A DNA stretch of 64,000 nucleotides, from positions 168,501 to 232,500 of the forward strand of contig CAJHNH020008401.1 in NCBI GenBank assembly GCA_905116865.2, in the 5' to 3' direction. The notes under the pieces are model-generated. The model searched no databases. It saw nothing but the letters and a program-made list of their open reading frames with translations, and was not told where the DNA came from. Position 1 is the first letter of the stretch, and every line of letters begins with the position of its first letter. Below, piece after piece: positions 43,425-55,019 of this stretch. The stretch is from Candidula unifasciata (lineage: Eukaryota; Mollusca; Gastropoda; Stylommatophora; Geomitridae). Made by a program: the position numbers and the translations under genes.

Positions 43425-43815
43425 TATTACACAAACGCACGCACATACTGGTGCACATAATATAATGTCACAAACACATGCACATACTGGTGCACATAAT
43501 ATAATGTCACAAACACACGCACATACTAGTGCACATAATATAATGTCACAAACACACGCACATACCGGTGCACATAATATAATGTCACAAACGGGTGCAC
43601 ATACCTGTGCACATACATATAATGTCACAAACCGAAGCACATACCAGTGCACACACATATAATGTCACAAACAGACGCACTTACCGATGCGTATACATAT
43701 AATGTCACAAACAGATACACATACTGGTACACACTCATATAATGTCACAAACAGGCGCACATACCAATGCACATACATTTAATGTCACAAACAGATTCAC
43801 ATACATATAATATAG
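43425..43815. repeat. 39-bp tandem array, ~9 copies
   Basis: Unit AATGTCACAAACACACGCAC plus ATACTGGTGCACATAATAT, diverging rightward with slightly longer units. Confidence 0.92.
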
Positions 43816-44124
43816 AAAAAAGACGCACAGTTACACACTTACATACACCTACACGCATATCCCCACACACACGCACAGGTTACGTTTACATACACACAGA
43901 AACAGCGACCTTGTCTTACAATCAATGCTCACACTTTTCTCCTAATTGTGTTTATTCTCCGCTTTCCCGGAGGCAACTCTGTGCTACTTTCTTGCCGCCC
44001 CGCTGCGCCCTACTTCATTTCAAACATTCTTATGATAATGAGTTTAACTGAAGACCAGCTCATCCCAGCCCTAGGCCTAATGCTACAGAACCTACTGATA
44101 CTCTCGCGCAGGCCTGATGATTTA

Positions 44125-44280
44125 TGTAGAGTGAGGCAGGGAACACAGACAGGGAGGGAACATAGGCAGGGAACACAGGCAGGGGCAGGGAGGGAACATA
44201 GGCAGGGGCAGGGAGGAAACATAGGCAGGGGCAGGGAGGGAACATAGGCAGGGGCAGGGAGGCAACATAGACAAAAGATG
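44125..44280. repeat. ~22-bp GA/GC-rich tandem repeat
   Basis: GGCAGGGGCAGGGAGGGAAC units, about seven copies; followed by a G run at 44340-44370. Confidence 0.88.
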
Positions 44281-44524
44281 CAGGCAGCTGGTGCAGACAT
44301 GGAATACGTGAAGAAAATATAGGCAAGGGGCGCGAGGTTGTGGGGGGGGGGAGGGGGGGGGGGGGGGGGGCGATAATCTTCTTTTAGGAATATGTAGCGA
44401 CTGTTCAGTCAACGGAAAGGAGGTACACATAGGGAGCAGGTCAACGTGTGAGGTTTTGCTGTTCTCACTAGGGACTGAGGGAGGTTGACATTGACATAAT
44501 GTAGGATGAATGGGCACCAGTTTT

Positions 44525-44720
44525 CAGCATGCCGACACTACAGGAACTCATGTATATATTTTGAGATATGCAAGAGTGCGAGATAATAAACAAGCGGATT
44601 TATTGGCTACTAAAGCGACGGCGGCAGGAAAACTCGCACTGGACGGGGGAGACATTCTGAAGACTATATAGGAACGAACGCTGATGAAAGTTACCAGGCA
44701 GATACTGGTAGTCTGGTAGT
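44525..44720 (+). pseudogene. RNase H C-terminal relic of a non-LTR element
   Basis: Plus strand VRDNKQADLLATKATAAGKL, then LDGGDILKTI, matching the G..dN..AD.LA.kA end of the RNase H domain. The upstream part is absent and a stop follows. Confidence 0.65.
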
Positions 44721-45115
44721 CTGGTAGTCTTAGTTTCAGCTTCATAGCAAACGGGTCGCCCCATCTTTGCTCCGCTCCTGTGCCAGCGAAAAACACCCAG
44801 AATGTTTATCACAGTCCCTTGTGGAAAGATTGACAGACTGCTGTCTCAGCAAATCTAGCATACACTCGCATTAACGCACATGGTAGCCATCCGAAGTGCT
44901 AACACAAACAGTCCAACATTAGAAATGCAGTTCATCATTGATGATAGCAGAACTTGTCGTCAACAGATCAGCAGTTGCCCGTGCGATCAATTTTAATACG
45001 GGTCCCGCCAGCATTGCACGACCGGCATCGCGCCATTTTCTGAATCTACAATTCACAGTAAGCTTGCAGTTATATTGAATTCACGATGAGCTAGGCCAGA
45101 AATGACGCGTGGATA
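44721..45115. other. No gene recognised
   Basis: Unique sequence with a triple CTGGTAGT at about 44705-44735. Confidence 0.45.
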
Positions 45116-45119
45116 GGAG

Positions 45120-45400
45120 AAAAAAAAAAGTAAAGGTAAAGTCGGGAGAGGTGAACCAGCGTCATTGCACACGGTTATAAACCATACGTGCTCTGTCACT
45201 CAGTGCGGACAGCTGATAAGAAACTGTCCGCCTGCGTCACCGTCCGCACGAAACTCTGTAGCTACAGCGAACTTCCTCCATTTACCCCAGAGTGTTAATT
45301 TTGGTACCCATTCCCGGTTTCGAACAATAGCCGTGGACTGCAGCGATTCGCAGCTGGATTTAAAAGCAAGTCTCCTATCCACTGCGCTAACGCGATGAGT
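45120..45400 (-). repeat. tRNA-derived SINE
   Basis: Minus strand begins TAGCGCAGTGGATAGGAGAC (A-box-like). A B-box-like GTTCGAAAC lies downstream at about 45318-45326, wider than normal. It ends in a CTTTACCTTTAC / poly-T tail at 45120-45140, shared with the element at 3040-3300. Confidence 0.65.
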
Positions 45401-45690
45401 AGGAGAACACAATGACATGTGTACAACCAGTTACCGATTCATGAATTCACATAATACGACACCGGACACACCTATTGGTGCTCACTCTCCCTCAGCAAAT
45501 GTTTTAATCTGTAGATACTGTTCCCGTGAGATACTGATTATGAACATGTCGTTCTCTCCCCCTCACACGTCGCTGCTGGCATTAACCACATCCTAATTTC
45601 TCGTTCACACATTCTTACACATATTATTTCATCTAAGCCCCTGTCTTCAAACAGCATTCGATCATAAAAAGTCTTCAGTATGTCCCCTTT
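45401..45690. other. No gene recognised
   Basis: Unique sequence. Confidence 0.4.
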
Positions 45691-45699
45691 GTCAGGTAG

Positions 45700-46230
45700 G
45701 AGTGTTCTTGTAGCCAAGAAATCCGATCTTTCATTTTCTCCCGCTCCTGCAGAAAATCCGGACAGTATATCTGCTTGTCCCTGTAATAATGACGTTCTGA
45801 TGCTTGGTAGCGCCTCTCATGACACGTGTGTCCCTTTTCAACCTACTGCAGTACCGATTCAAATACGACACTATCATTCCTCTCTAAAAACTCGATTTTC
45901 TGCTATCCATCTCATAGCTGCAGTGATTGCCTCCACATTCATCCTCATGCTTGAAATCGTAGATAAAAAGCTAGTTTGTTGTGTTTCTCTTCATTCTAAC
46001 TGAAAAACCCCAGCCCAGATCTTACGCAACGATGAACAGAACCATCTGTGTTTACTATTGCATCATACAGCCAAACGTTTTTATCTATCAGTTGTTGGAC
46101 GTGTAATTCTGTCATACTGTTACACAACTCTCTACATTATTTTCCTGATATTATAATGACCCGATGGAAACTGTTGTTGTGCGTTCTAACAGACCCATTC
46201 TTGCCCCGTGTCCTAGTGCGCTGCTGGAAC
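45700..46230 (-). pseudogene. Non-LTR element fragment spanning RT tail and RNase H
   Basis: Minus strand TELHVQQLIDKNVWLYDAIV, then NTDGSVHRCVRSGLGF, and SSMRMNVEAITAAMRWIAEN. It aligns in order with the fragment at 36945-37500 (VQQLIDGKAGLQDAV..SVHRGVRSG) and extends further into RNase H. Frame breaks and stops throughout. Confidence 0.8.
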
Positions 46231-46343
46231 AGTCAATGGCTACACTGTAAGAGATGTGTGGCAGGTGACAGAGCACCTACTCTGTGGGTGTATCTGGTAT
46301 GCCATGAAGCCATTTCTGAAATAGTCGGCAGTAATCAGCTTCT

Positions 46344-46500
46344 TCTTTTCTTTTTTTTTTTCTTCTTCTTCTTCTTCTTCTTCTTCTTCTTCTTCTTCTT
46401 CTTCTTCTTCTTCTTCTTCTTCTTCTTCTTCTTCTTCTTCTTCTTCTTCTTCTTCTTCTTCTTCTTCTTCTTCTTCTTCTTTTTTTCTTTTTTTTTCTTT
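46344..46500. repeat. (TTC)n tract, ~155 bp
   Basis: Pure TTC triplets ending in T-rich sequence. It is the complement of the (GAA)n tract ~5.7 kb to the left. Confidence 0.97.
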
Positions 46501-47500
46501 TCCACCTTGTACCTCATCGAAGTGTTGAGGAGATAGTTGCCCCATTAAGTGATCTGCTTACCGCACATTCGCGTCTCTGGCCATGCCACGTCATTTAATT
46601 TGTGAGAAGTCAGACAAAGCTGAACATATTTGCCAAATGGATTTAGCTGGTAAATGAGGTCTCCGTCTCATTAAACCTCGTAGCGTGTTTTACAGGTTTC
46701 TCACGTCCCATCTCACCACCCCCCCCCCCCTTTTTCCCCCAATTCTGATCACCGCAGCCGTATACTTTTTTGAAATTCTTGAGCATCATATTAACGATAA
46801 CTCCGAAAGGGGAACGAAAACTCTTCAATGAGTTACAGAACATTATTCGATGCGATTCAATGAAGGATTTCGCGGCGAAGACATTATCCTGACATGCGGA
46901 ATGATGTTGGATAAAAACGACTGTGTGTTGTTGTTGTTGTGAATGTGAATGGCAATGTTTATCGAGAATTATGATCAAGTTCACATTTGCCACCGTTTAA
47001 AATAGAATCAAAGCCTTCTGGAGCTAGCAGACGAGGTGCTGTACTCAAACCAAGGGAAGTTACCGTGGATTTTTCCTGTAGGTTCAAGGAAGGCAGAAAA
47101 TGTGCTCGTTTATGAGTGTTCTCTCTCCACTCACCCTCCCCTGCAGACTTTTCGTGAACCCCTTTCCCCGCTTGTGAAAAGCTCATTAGAGATGCTTGCT
47201 CGCCCCTGTTTTAGTGGTTCAGTCGGTGTACCCGCTACCCAAGATATTTTCATTGAAGCTGCCGACACACAAGTGTGTCGCGAATGTTCACATACAAGCA
47301 CTGGCAGACCTGAACTAGAGCTATTTTACCAACTGGATGCCTCGTGTCATTGACATAGTGGATATGACAATGTGGAGAAATGGATTACTCAGACGGACGT
47401 GTGCTGGTGGCTTGTTGTTGCCGTGCTGTGTTAGCTAATGTGTAGTGATGCATGCACCGGAGGATCTGCCAGTGAGTGCCGTGAGGTAAACTGACGTGTT
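46501..47500. other. Possible upstream region of the 47.5 kb exon
   Basis: No family-supported coding sequence. If 47,521 is a genuine first exon, the promoter and 5' UTR should be here; I see no confident TATA box. A C run occurs at 46720. Confidence 0.4.
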
Positions 47501-47520
47501 GAGTGTGTGGTGGCTGGAGG

Positions 47521-47602
47521 ATGGCGTTCTCTAGGAGAAAGAGCCGCAGCATGTTGTTTTTCTTTTCCAAGTCGAGCAAAAGCAAGAGGAGATCTATGGC
47601 AG
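47521..47602 (+). CDS. Alternative first coding exon, basic N-terminus, splices to WW exon
   Basis: ATG in a GGAGGATGG context opens MAFSRRKSRSMLFFFSKSSK, then SKRRSMA, ending in G at a textbook donor GCAG|GTAGGT. The exon leaves one base (phase 1), exactly what the acceptor at 63960 needs: G plus AG makes Glu, giving SMA-E-LPFGWEK. The resulting protein would have ~27 residues ahead of its WW domain, a layout like FRMPD4, where a WW domain follows a short N-terminus. The Arg/Lys/Ser content suggests a membrane-binding or phosphorylated tail. The intron would be 16.4 kb and almost wholly satellite. Confidence 0.65.
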
Positions 47603-47732
47603 GTAGGTCACAGTTGAAGATGCTGAGAGTTGTTTGTTGTTTGTTAGTGCGGGCTCAGCAAGGCTGCGTCATCTGCCGCAGCTGTCTGTTACTGAAGACT
47701 GGCGCTCTACTAGACGATCTACTTCATTTGAG

Positions 47733-47747
47733 AGAGAGAGAGAGAGA

Positions 47748-47819
<72 letters not shown>

Positions 47820-47865
47820 GGAGAGAGAGAGAGGGAGAGAGAGAGGATAAAAAGAAGCGAGATAG
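47733..47865. repeat. (GA)n microsatellite
   Basis: GAGA run with occasional AA/GG breaks, grading into purine-rich sequence to about 48,080. Open frames of Arg/Glu are by-products. It begins ~130 bp after the exon donor at 47602. Confidence 0.95.
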
Positions 47866-48215
47866 AGAGAAGAGGAGAGAGAGCGATAGGGACAGACAAC
47901 GAGGGCAAAAAAGGAGAAGAGGGAAGGAAGGAGGCGAAGAGAGGGTTAGAGAGAGAGAGTGAGCAGAAAATAGAAAGAGGGACAGAGAGGAGAGAAAGGA
48001 GCAAAGAGAGATGGAAGTAGACCGAGTGAAAGGAAGGCAGAAGAGAAAGTGCAGTCTACAGAGGGAGAGAGGAGACGAGTGGTATATGAGGACAGGAGAA
48101 AGAGTGAGTGAGAGAAGTGGGAGGTATTCGAGAGTAGAGGAGAATAAATGGTAGCAATAGAGGAAGGTAGGTAAGAGGGATGTGTGTGTATGGGGAGGGG
48201 GGAGGGGTATGAATG

Positions 48216-48244
48216 TGTATATGTGTGTGTGTGTGTGTGTGTAA
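48216..48244. repeat. (TG)n microsatellite
   Basis: Uninterrupted TG run. Confidence 0.9.
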
Positions 48245-48910
48245 ACACACCGAAATCGCGGGTGATCTGTATTATGGTAATGTATCGTAGCAAGTAGTGT
48301 AAAGTGTTACGCATTGGTGTAATGTAGTGGTATAATGTTGTGGGGTTTGTAGTATGGAGTGTTACCTAAAAGTGTTAGAAAATGTTGTTGCAAAAAGCAC
48401 ACCATGCAGCATTGGGCATTGAGTAAAGGTCATGTTTTTGTACAGATACTGTTTGTGTGAATAATGTAATGCATAACACTATAATAATACTTTTTTCAAC
48501 AAATAAATTAGTGATACTAAATGTATATGACTGTAGACTGGAATATTTAATGTTAGTTATTTTTGATACCGAATTATTATGATGATGATTGATAGTCTAA
48601 CTTGATGACTAAACTCTGACAGTATAGTTTACCGACCAGTTACTGTTGTCTTTGTCTGTAGATTCCTAAAGTGGGTTTAATAAATCAAGACTGCTTAAAT
48701 AAGTAATATTGTGGATAATTTAATAAATTAAATAATAGTAAATCAATACAGGAATAATTTATTTGTTATTAATTAGTCAATGCAATAATAAGAAAATAAA
48801 TCAATTTTTATATAATAAATTACTTGACATTCACCCACTCACTTCTCATTCTTCAAGGGCCTTTCTCAACATCAAAAACTAGACTAAATCTTCTCATTCG
48901 TTCCAAGTTT
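48245..48910. other. No gene recognised
   Basis: AT-rich intronic-looking sequence. Confidence 0.5.
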
Positions 48911-48913
48911 AAA

Positions 48914-49073
48914 TTGCATATTTGCCTTTCTGGTTCTCAAACATTCTACATATATATCCTGCTTTTCTCATCTGGCACACTTCAGCCAACTTGCATATTT
49001 GCCTCTCTGGTTCTCAAACATTCTACATATATCTCCTGCTTTTCTCATCTGGCACACTTCAGCCAACTTGCAC
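48914..49073. repeat. 77-bp tandem duplication
   Basis: TTCTCAAACATTCTACATAT and TCTGGCACACTTCAGCCAAC each occur twice, 77 bp apart, with few differences. Confidence 0.9.
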
Positions 49074-49432
49074 TCATGCCTCAAGTTATTAATTACTCTG
49101 TCTGTTCATGCATATATTATACTTTGTACTTGATACCAGTAAACCGAATTCCCGCACATAGTTTTGCTTACTAGATGAACTAATTTACACTAATAAAGAA
49201 TTAGAAAATGATACAGTCGTGAAATTTCATATTCCACATGGTTAGTGCAGTGTGTAAAGTGTTATGTGGTGGCAGTGAAATGTAGTGTATTTTATTTCAT
49301 AACATTGTGAAATTCTTTAATGCAGTATAGCACATATTTACAGTGTTAAGTAATGCTGTAATATGGTGATGGATCCTAGGGTACAGTGTTAAGTAATAGT
49401 GTAATGTAGTGTTGCACGGATTTGTGTAATAT

Positions 49433-49435
<3 letters not shown>

Positions 49436-49478
<43 letters not shown>

Positions 49479-49485
49479 TTGTATG
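49436..49485. repeat. (AC)n microsatellite
   Basis: AC run ending in ATATAT, then GTATGTGTGT. Confidence 0.93.
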
Positions 49486-49554
49486 TGTGTAAAACTGCTG
49501 CTGGTGGAATCATTTGGTGTGTTTTTTGTGTGGTGGTTTGTAGAAAAATAAGAA

Positions 49555-49880
49555 GAGAAATATTGACATTTTAAAAGATCTGAACATCAAGGAAGATTGG
49601 CTAATAAACAGCATCCTTTCTCGAAAGCTGAAATATTTTGGTCATATGAAGCGCCAAGAGGGATTGGAAAAAAAGTATAGCCGAAGGCATGGTACCAGGA
49701 AGGAGGGGCAGGATCCGACCGAAACGAAGAGGGGCACAGGATATCAGTGATTCCTTGAGTGTGAAAGTGCATGAGGCGGGAGAACTGGCGAGAGACCGAG
49801 CTTTTTTCAGGCATACAGTGATGAGAGCGACGTTCTGCAAAGGACCTGCTACATGATGATGATGATGATGATGATGGTTT
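49555..49880 (+). mobile_element. 3' end of a non-LTR (RTE-like) element with (ATG)n tail
   Basis: The plus strand reads INSILSRKLKYFGHMKRQEG, matching the LkyFGH..R..glek C-terminal segment of many LINE RT proteins. After a frameshift comes MVPGRRGRGRIRPKRRG, the G.R.RGR block. It closes with a short (ATG)n run at about 49854-49875, typical of an RTE-type simple-repeat tail. Confidence 0.78.
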
Positions 49881-49997
49881 GTAGAAACATTGTAGTTAGC
49901 AGTCTTCTCTGTGCTCTACTGTACACTGTAAAATAATTAGTTAACTAGAGAGCAAAACACATTTAATATTGTTTATAGCACAGAGTGTGTTGTGACA

Positions 49998-51985
49998 GAA
50001 TCTATTACATTCTATTGTTGCACAGTATATGTATTACATACAGTCTATTGTAGCAGAGTTAGTGTATTACAGTCTACTGAAGCACAGTGTGTGTAGTACT
50101 GTTTACTGAAGCACAGTATGTGTATTACAGTCTACTGTAACACAGTGTGTGTATTACAGTCTATTGTAGCACAGTGTGTGTATTACAGTTGTATTACAGT
50201 CTACTGTAACACAGTGTGTGTATTACAGTCTAATATAGCACAGTGTGTGTATTGCAATCTGTTGTAGCACAGTGTGTGTATTGCAATCTGTTGTAGCACA
50301 ATGCATGTATTGCAATCTGTTGTAGCACAATGCATGTATTGCAATCTGTTGCAGCACAATGCATGTATTGCAATCTGTTGTAGCACAATGTATGTATTGC
50401 AATCTGTTGTAGCACAGTGTATGTATTGCAATCTGTTGTAGCACAGTGTATGTATTGCAATCTGTTGTAGCACAGTGTGTGTATTGCAATCTGTTGTAGC
50501 ACAATGCATGTATTGCAATCTGTTGTAGCACAGTGTATGTATTGCAATCTGTTGTAGCACAGTGTGTGTATTGCAATCTGTTGTAGCACAGTGTATGTAT
50601 TGCAGTCTATTGTAGCACAGTGTGTGTATTGCAATCTGTTGTAGCACAGTGTATGTATTGCAATCTGTTGTAGCACAGTGTGTGTATTGCAATCTGTTGT
50701 AGCACAGTGTGTGTATTGCAATCTATTGTAGCACAATGCATGTATTGCAATCTGTTGTAGCACAGTGTATGTATTGCAATCTGTTGTAGCACAGTGTATG
50801 TATTGCAATCTGTTGTAGCACAGTGTATGTATTGCAATCTGTTGTAGCACAGTGTATGTATTGCAATCTGTTGTAGCACAGTGTGTGTATTACAGTCTAC
50901 TATAGCACAGTGTGTGTATTGCAATCTGTTGTAGCACAGTGGGTGTATTGCAATCTGTTGTAGCACAATGCATGTATTGCAATCTGTTGTAGCACAGTGT
51001 ATGTATTGCAATCTGTTGTAGCACAGTGTGTGTATTGCAGTCTGTTGTAGCACAGTGGGTGTATTGCAATCTGTTGTAGCACAGTGAATGTATTGCAATC
51101 TGTTGTAGCACAGTGTGTGTATTACAGTCTACTATAGCACAGTGTGTGTATTGCAATCTGTTGAAGCACAGTGTATGTATTGCAGTCTATTGTAGCACAG
51201 TGTGTGTATTGCAATCTGTTGTAGCACAGTGGGTGTATTGCAGTCTGTTATAGCACAGTGGGTGTATTGCAATCTGTTGTAGCACAGTGAATGTATTGCA
51301 ATCTGTTGTAGCACAGTGTGTGTATTACAGTCTACTATAGCACAGTGTGTGTATTGCAATCTGTTGAAGCACAGTGTATGTATTGCAGTCTATTGTAGCA
51401 CAGTGTGTGTATTGCAATCTGTTGTAGCACAGTGGGTGTATTGCAGTCTGTTATAGCACAATGTATGTATTGCAATCTGTTGTAGCACAATGTATGTATT
51501 GCAATCTGTTGTAGCACAGTGTGTGTATTGCAATCTGTTGTAGCACAATGCATGTATTGCAATCTGTTGTAGCACAGTGTGTGTATTACAGTCTACTATA
51601 GCACAGTGTGTGTATTGCAATCTGTTGAAGCACAGTGTATGTATTGCAGTCTGTTGTAGCACAGTGTATGTATTGCAGTCTATTGTAGCACAGTGTGTGT
51701 ATTGCAATCTGTTGCAGCACAGTGTGTTTATTGCAGTCTATTGTAGCACAGTGTGTGTATTGCAATCTGTTGCAGCACAGTGTGTTTATTGCAGTCTGTT
51801 GTAGCACAGTGTGTTTATTGCAGTCTGTTATAGCACAGTGAATGTATTGCAGTCTGTTGTAGCACAGTGTGTGTATTGCAATCTGTTATAGCACAGTGTG
51901 TGTATTACAGTCTGTTGTAGCACAGTGTGTGTATTGCAAACTGTTGTAGCACAGTGTATGTATTGCAGTCTGTTGTAGCACAGTG
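49998..51985. repeat. 29-bp satellite, ~68 copies
   Basis: Unit GTAGCACAGTGTGTGTATTG plus CAATCTGTT. Three units (87 bp) restore frame, giving 29-residue peptide repeats on the minus strand. A ~200-bp composite (about 51,040-51,230) recurs at about 51,250-51,430. Confidence 0.97.
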
Positions 51986-52083
51986 TATCAAACATGACGT
52001 GGAGGGGCATGTGTATCAAACACACACACACTCCACCCCCCCCCCTTTCCTAGTTTCGCCATATGAGAAATGAAGATCTAACT

Positions 52084-52281
52084 CCGTGACACTCAACCTT
52101 TTTAACGCTGCGACCCTTTAATACAATTCCCTCCTGTTGTGGCGCCCTCCCCCACCCCACCCCCAAACAATTATCTCTCTTCATAACTTCAATAAATGTT
52201 TTTCCTATGGTCTTATGCGACCCCTGTGAAAGAGTTGTTTGACCCCAAAAAGGGTCGCGACTGGCAAGTTGGGAACCTCTG
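52084..52281 (+). mobile_element. hAT-type MITE (198 bp), URR1/SPIN-like
   Basis: The left terminus CCGTGACACTCAACC and the right terminus (complement CAGAGGTTCCCAACT) are diverged forms of the hAT terminal repeat CAGnGGTTCTCAACC. Flanking 8-mers ATCTAACT (52076-52083) and ATCCAACT (52282-52289) agree at seven of eight positions, as an aged 8-bp hAT target duplication would. The interior has GCTGCGACCCTTTAATACA and GGTCTTATGCGACCCCTGTG, which I recall as hallmarks of the mammalian URR1 group and its horizontally spread relatives. It has no coding capacity. Confidence 0.85.
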
Positions 52282-52289
52282 ATCCAACT

Positions 52290-54085
52290 GATCGAGTAAA
52301 GTGTAAGCTGAGTAACGGGGTATAAGGCTACACACGCGCGCGCGCGCGCACATACACAGACTCACACACCGGTGCCAAGCCACGGATACAGTGTTTACTG
52401 GTTTGGTAAAAATACATGGGAAATAACACATATCGAATTACATTGTCCTAACCTATACGCAGTTGTTTCCCTCTAACTTTCACCCTTGATTCAATATAAA
52501 TAAACAGAGGGGGGAACCATTTGAGGCCGTTAAATATTATGAATTAATCAAGTAACAGAAAGTATTGTGAACGGCACTCATAGAAAGAAGTTACTTGATT
52601 AACCCTTGATTCAAAAACTATGCTTGTGTGAGTGTGTATGTGTGCGTGTGTGCATCTGTATATCTTGCTTCGTGTGTGTGTGCGCGCGAATGTATGCGTA
52701 TGCGGTGTTTGCATACATATATAAGTGTGCGTGTGTGTACATAATGTTGGGAGCGGTGTGATGGGACAGCTCGAGATCTCGCCTGTGTTGTAGCTGTGTG
52801 TGTCTTCCCTGTGTCTTTCTATCTCTAATGTGTCTGTTTGTCTGTTTATTTGTTCGTCTGTATGTCTGTTTCTCCCTGCCTTCAAGCGAAGCAAACCATA
52901 AAATATTTAATAGATCAAGAAAAAAAAAAAAAAACCCTATCAGCTGCATATATTTGGAATTATGTCACAGGCTGTAAGTTGATAAACGAAATGAAAAGAC
53001 AAACGAACAAAAAGATGAGCAAGTTAAAATAACAACAAAAAGTGAGGAAGCAGAGAAAACCAGAAAAAGGTTTCAGGATGTAGCGACAACCATAGACAGG
53101 CCACGCGAGAAATAGAAGCACGTGCAATAGCCACAGCAGACCCGAGACACGTCAGGGAAGGAGATCGATCATACAGATGTCATTGAATAGAGTCTGACAG
53201 TTTTTCTAAGTCCCTCCCCAACCACTCCTCTAACCCCGCCCCCCCCCATCCCCCTCCCGGCCACGACTTACACATCGTCTTAGTTTAACTGGCAAGGGGC
53301 TCAAGAGGTATAACCATTGTTTATGAGCATAATAATAATAATAATATTAATAATTAATACCCTGTAAAACGAATACACAGGCAAATCCGGAACAGGACTT
53401 AAGTCCGGATTCGGAAGAAGAACCGGAAATTTCTGGCTGGTTTTACAACGGTAAAACCGAAGAAGTTTGGCTCCTAATGTGTTCAGAGGGAGATGTGTTT
53501 GATGTGATGTCAGAGTAGATGGTAAATCCGAAACGCAGAGTCCTAGCACCTGCAAATTATCACACAAAACAGGAGTCAGAACAAGCACACTCGGGGGATA
53601 TTAGCTACACAGTGAGGATCTTCTTAATGTGGTTTCCCTGCCCTCCCTGCTGCTTGCACGGTCGACTAACCACATTCCTGCATGGTGCACATCTGTTGGC
53701 CAGCCCTGCTGCTGTACGACTGCTGCTCTCATTTCTGTACCTTCAATGAAATGGCTGTTGCAGTCACAGCTGTAGCAACAATATTTACCTATGCCATATT
53801 GATAACATCTTTGGGCCAGGGGAAGCCACCCTGCAGATGTTTAACGGTTTGAAAGTTTGTAACCAGCAGATACAAACAGGCAACGATTACTTTGTCAGCA
53901 GCATGAAGTATTTACAGCCGATACCAAGGGCGCCAAAAAATTGGGGCTCGGTCATCTTAGGCCCCAACCACATTTTAAGGGGGCCCTCAGTTACTACATT
54001 TATTTGAAATTCAGCACACACTGCTGCTGGTGCTGCTACTATTAATAATAATATTATTATTCTGTTCAATCTTAAATATAACCAA
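52290..54085. other. No gene recognised
   Basis: Contains CG/CA dinucleotide runs at 52335-52370, a GT-rich stretch at 52,620-52,740 and an AAT run at 53326-53360. Frames at 52544-52949 and 53301-53749 have no support. Confidence 0.5.
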
Positions 54086-54087
54086 TT

Positions 54088-54308
54088 ACGTCCTTTTTAG
54101 GACGAAATTTTTTGTCATTTGAAGCCCTACTCTGGCTTTTGCCAGGGGCCGCAATATAGGCAGGCCATACATATGGCCAAATGTCTGAACGCGGTTTCTG
54201 GGTCCTCTCCACGGCGATCCTCATCCGCATGGTGGCACTTTGTGCCATCGGGTGTTTATCGCTTGTGTGATGTCCTGGTGGGGTAGAAAGTCAGTCAGTC
54301 AGTCAGTT
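54088..54308 (+). repeat. SINE-like family A, copy with (AGTC)n tail
   Basis: Near-identical blocks to 443-662, including GCCAGGGGCCGCAATATAGG and GGGTGTTTATCGCTTGTGTG, ending AGTCAGTCAGTCAGTCAGT. Confidence 0.88.
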
Positions 54309-54339
54309 CAATCTGCCTACGTTAGACTACAGATAGCCA

Positions 54340-54610
54340 CGCAACCATTTTAAGGTGCCTCTCTTTAACTGAGCTAAAATACTAACACTAGCAGTCTCCG
54401 CCAGAACCGCCATCTGTCGTTGATGGAAGTTGGCAATCAGGTACGATGAGTTGGCTATACACACCCACAATGATTGCATGAGGTATTTTGCCAGCCCAGA
54501 GGTAAACCTGATACGTGTCATGTTCTGAACATCACGACACAACCGCTGGACACAGACGAAAGGTATTCTACATGAAATACACAGCTCACAGTGCTGCACC
54601 AAGTATTTAG
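54340..54610 (-). pseudogene. Probable RT-tail relic of a non-LTR element
   Basis: The minus-strand frame holds FVCVQRLCRDVQNMTRIRFT, then SGLAKYLM. It is loosely parallel to the RDTSVRTIRFVTGL segment of the fragment at 36945-37500. The match is weak, so low confidence. Confidence 0.4.
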
Positions 54611-55019
54611 CTTAAGTAGCTTTGGCAGCGATACCGTAGACTCCATTCCTTATAGGAAACTACAGTAGTAAACTATTGCAAGAAGCAACCATTACGTCAC
54701 TAGCTAAACTGACTGCTTGTCTATTTGCTATGCTGGACCGGAAGTCAACACTTTTCTGTACAACAGCACATTATTATTATTACTATTTATTATTATTATT
54801 ATTAAAATTATGCCGTTAAACTAGTTTAGGACCCTTGAGATCCCCAACTTTTTATCGCATAGAAAATGTGTAAGGGTTGTTGCTGAGGGCCTCTTCTCAA
54901 TGTTTTCTGTGTGTCAGCGTCCATGCTGCTGACTACTGGTCTTGTACGGACTCAGAGGCATCAGATGCAGCGCTTAGTCTTTCTGATATCCCCATATGTT
55001 GACTGGTTGGTTGTTGCTA

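Noticed and set aside
47036..47353. 105-residue plus frame upstream of the 47.5 kb exon
   Set aside because: No splice signals or recognisable domain; better explained as promoter-side sequence.
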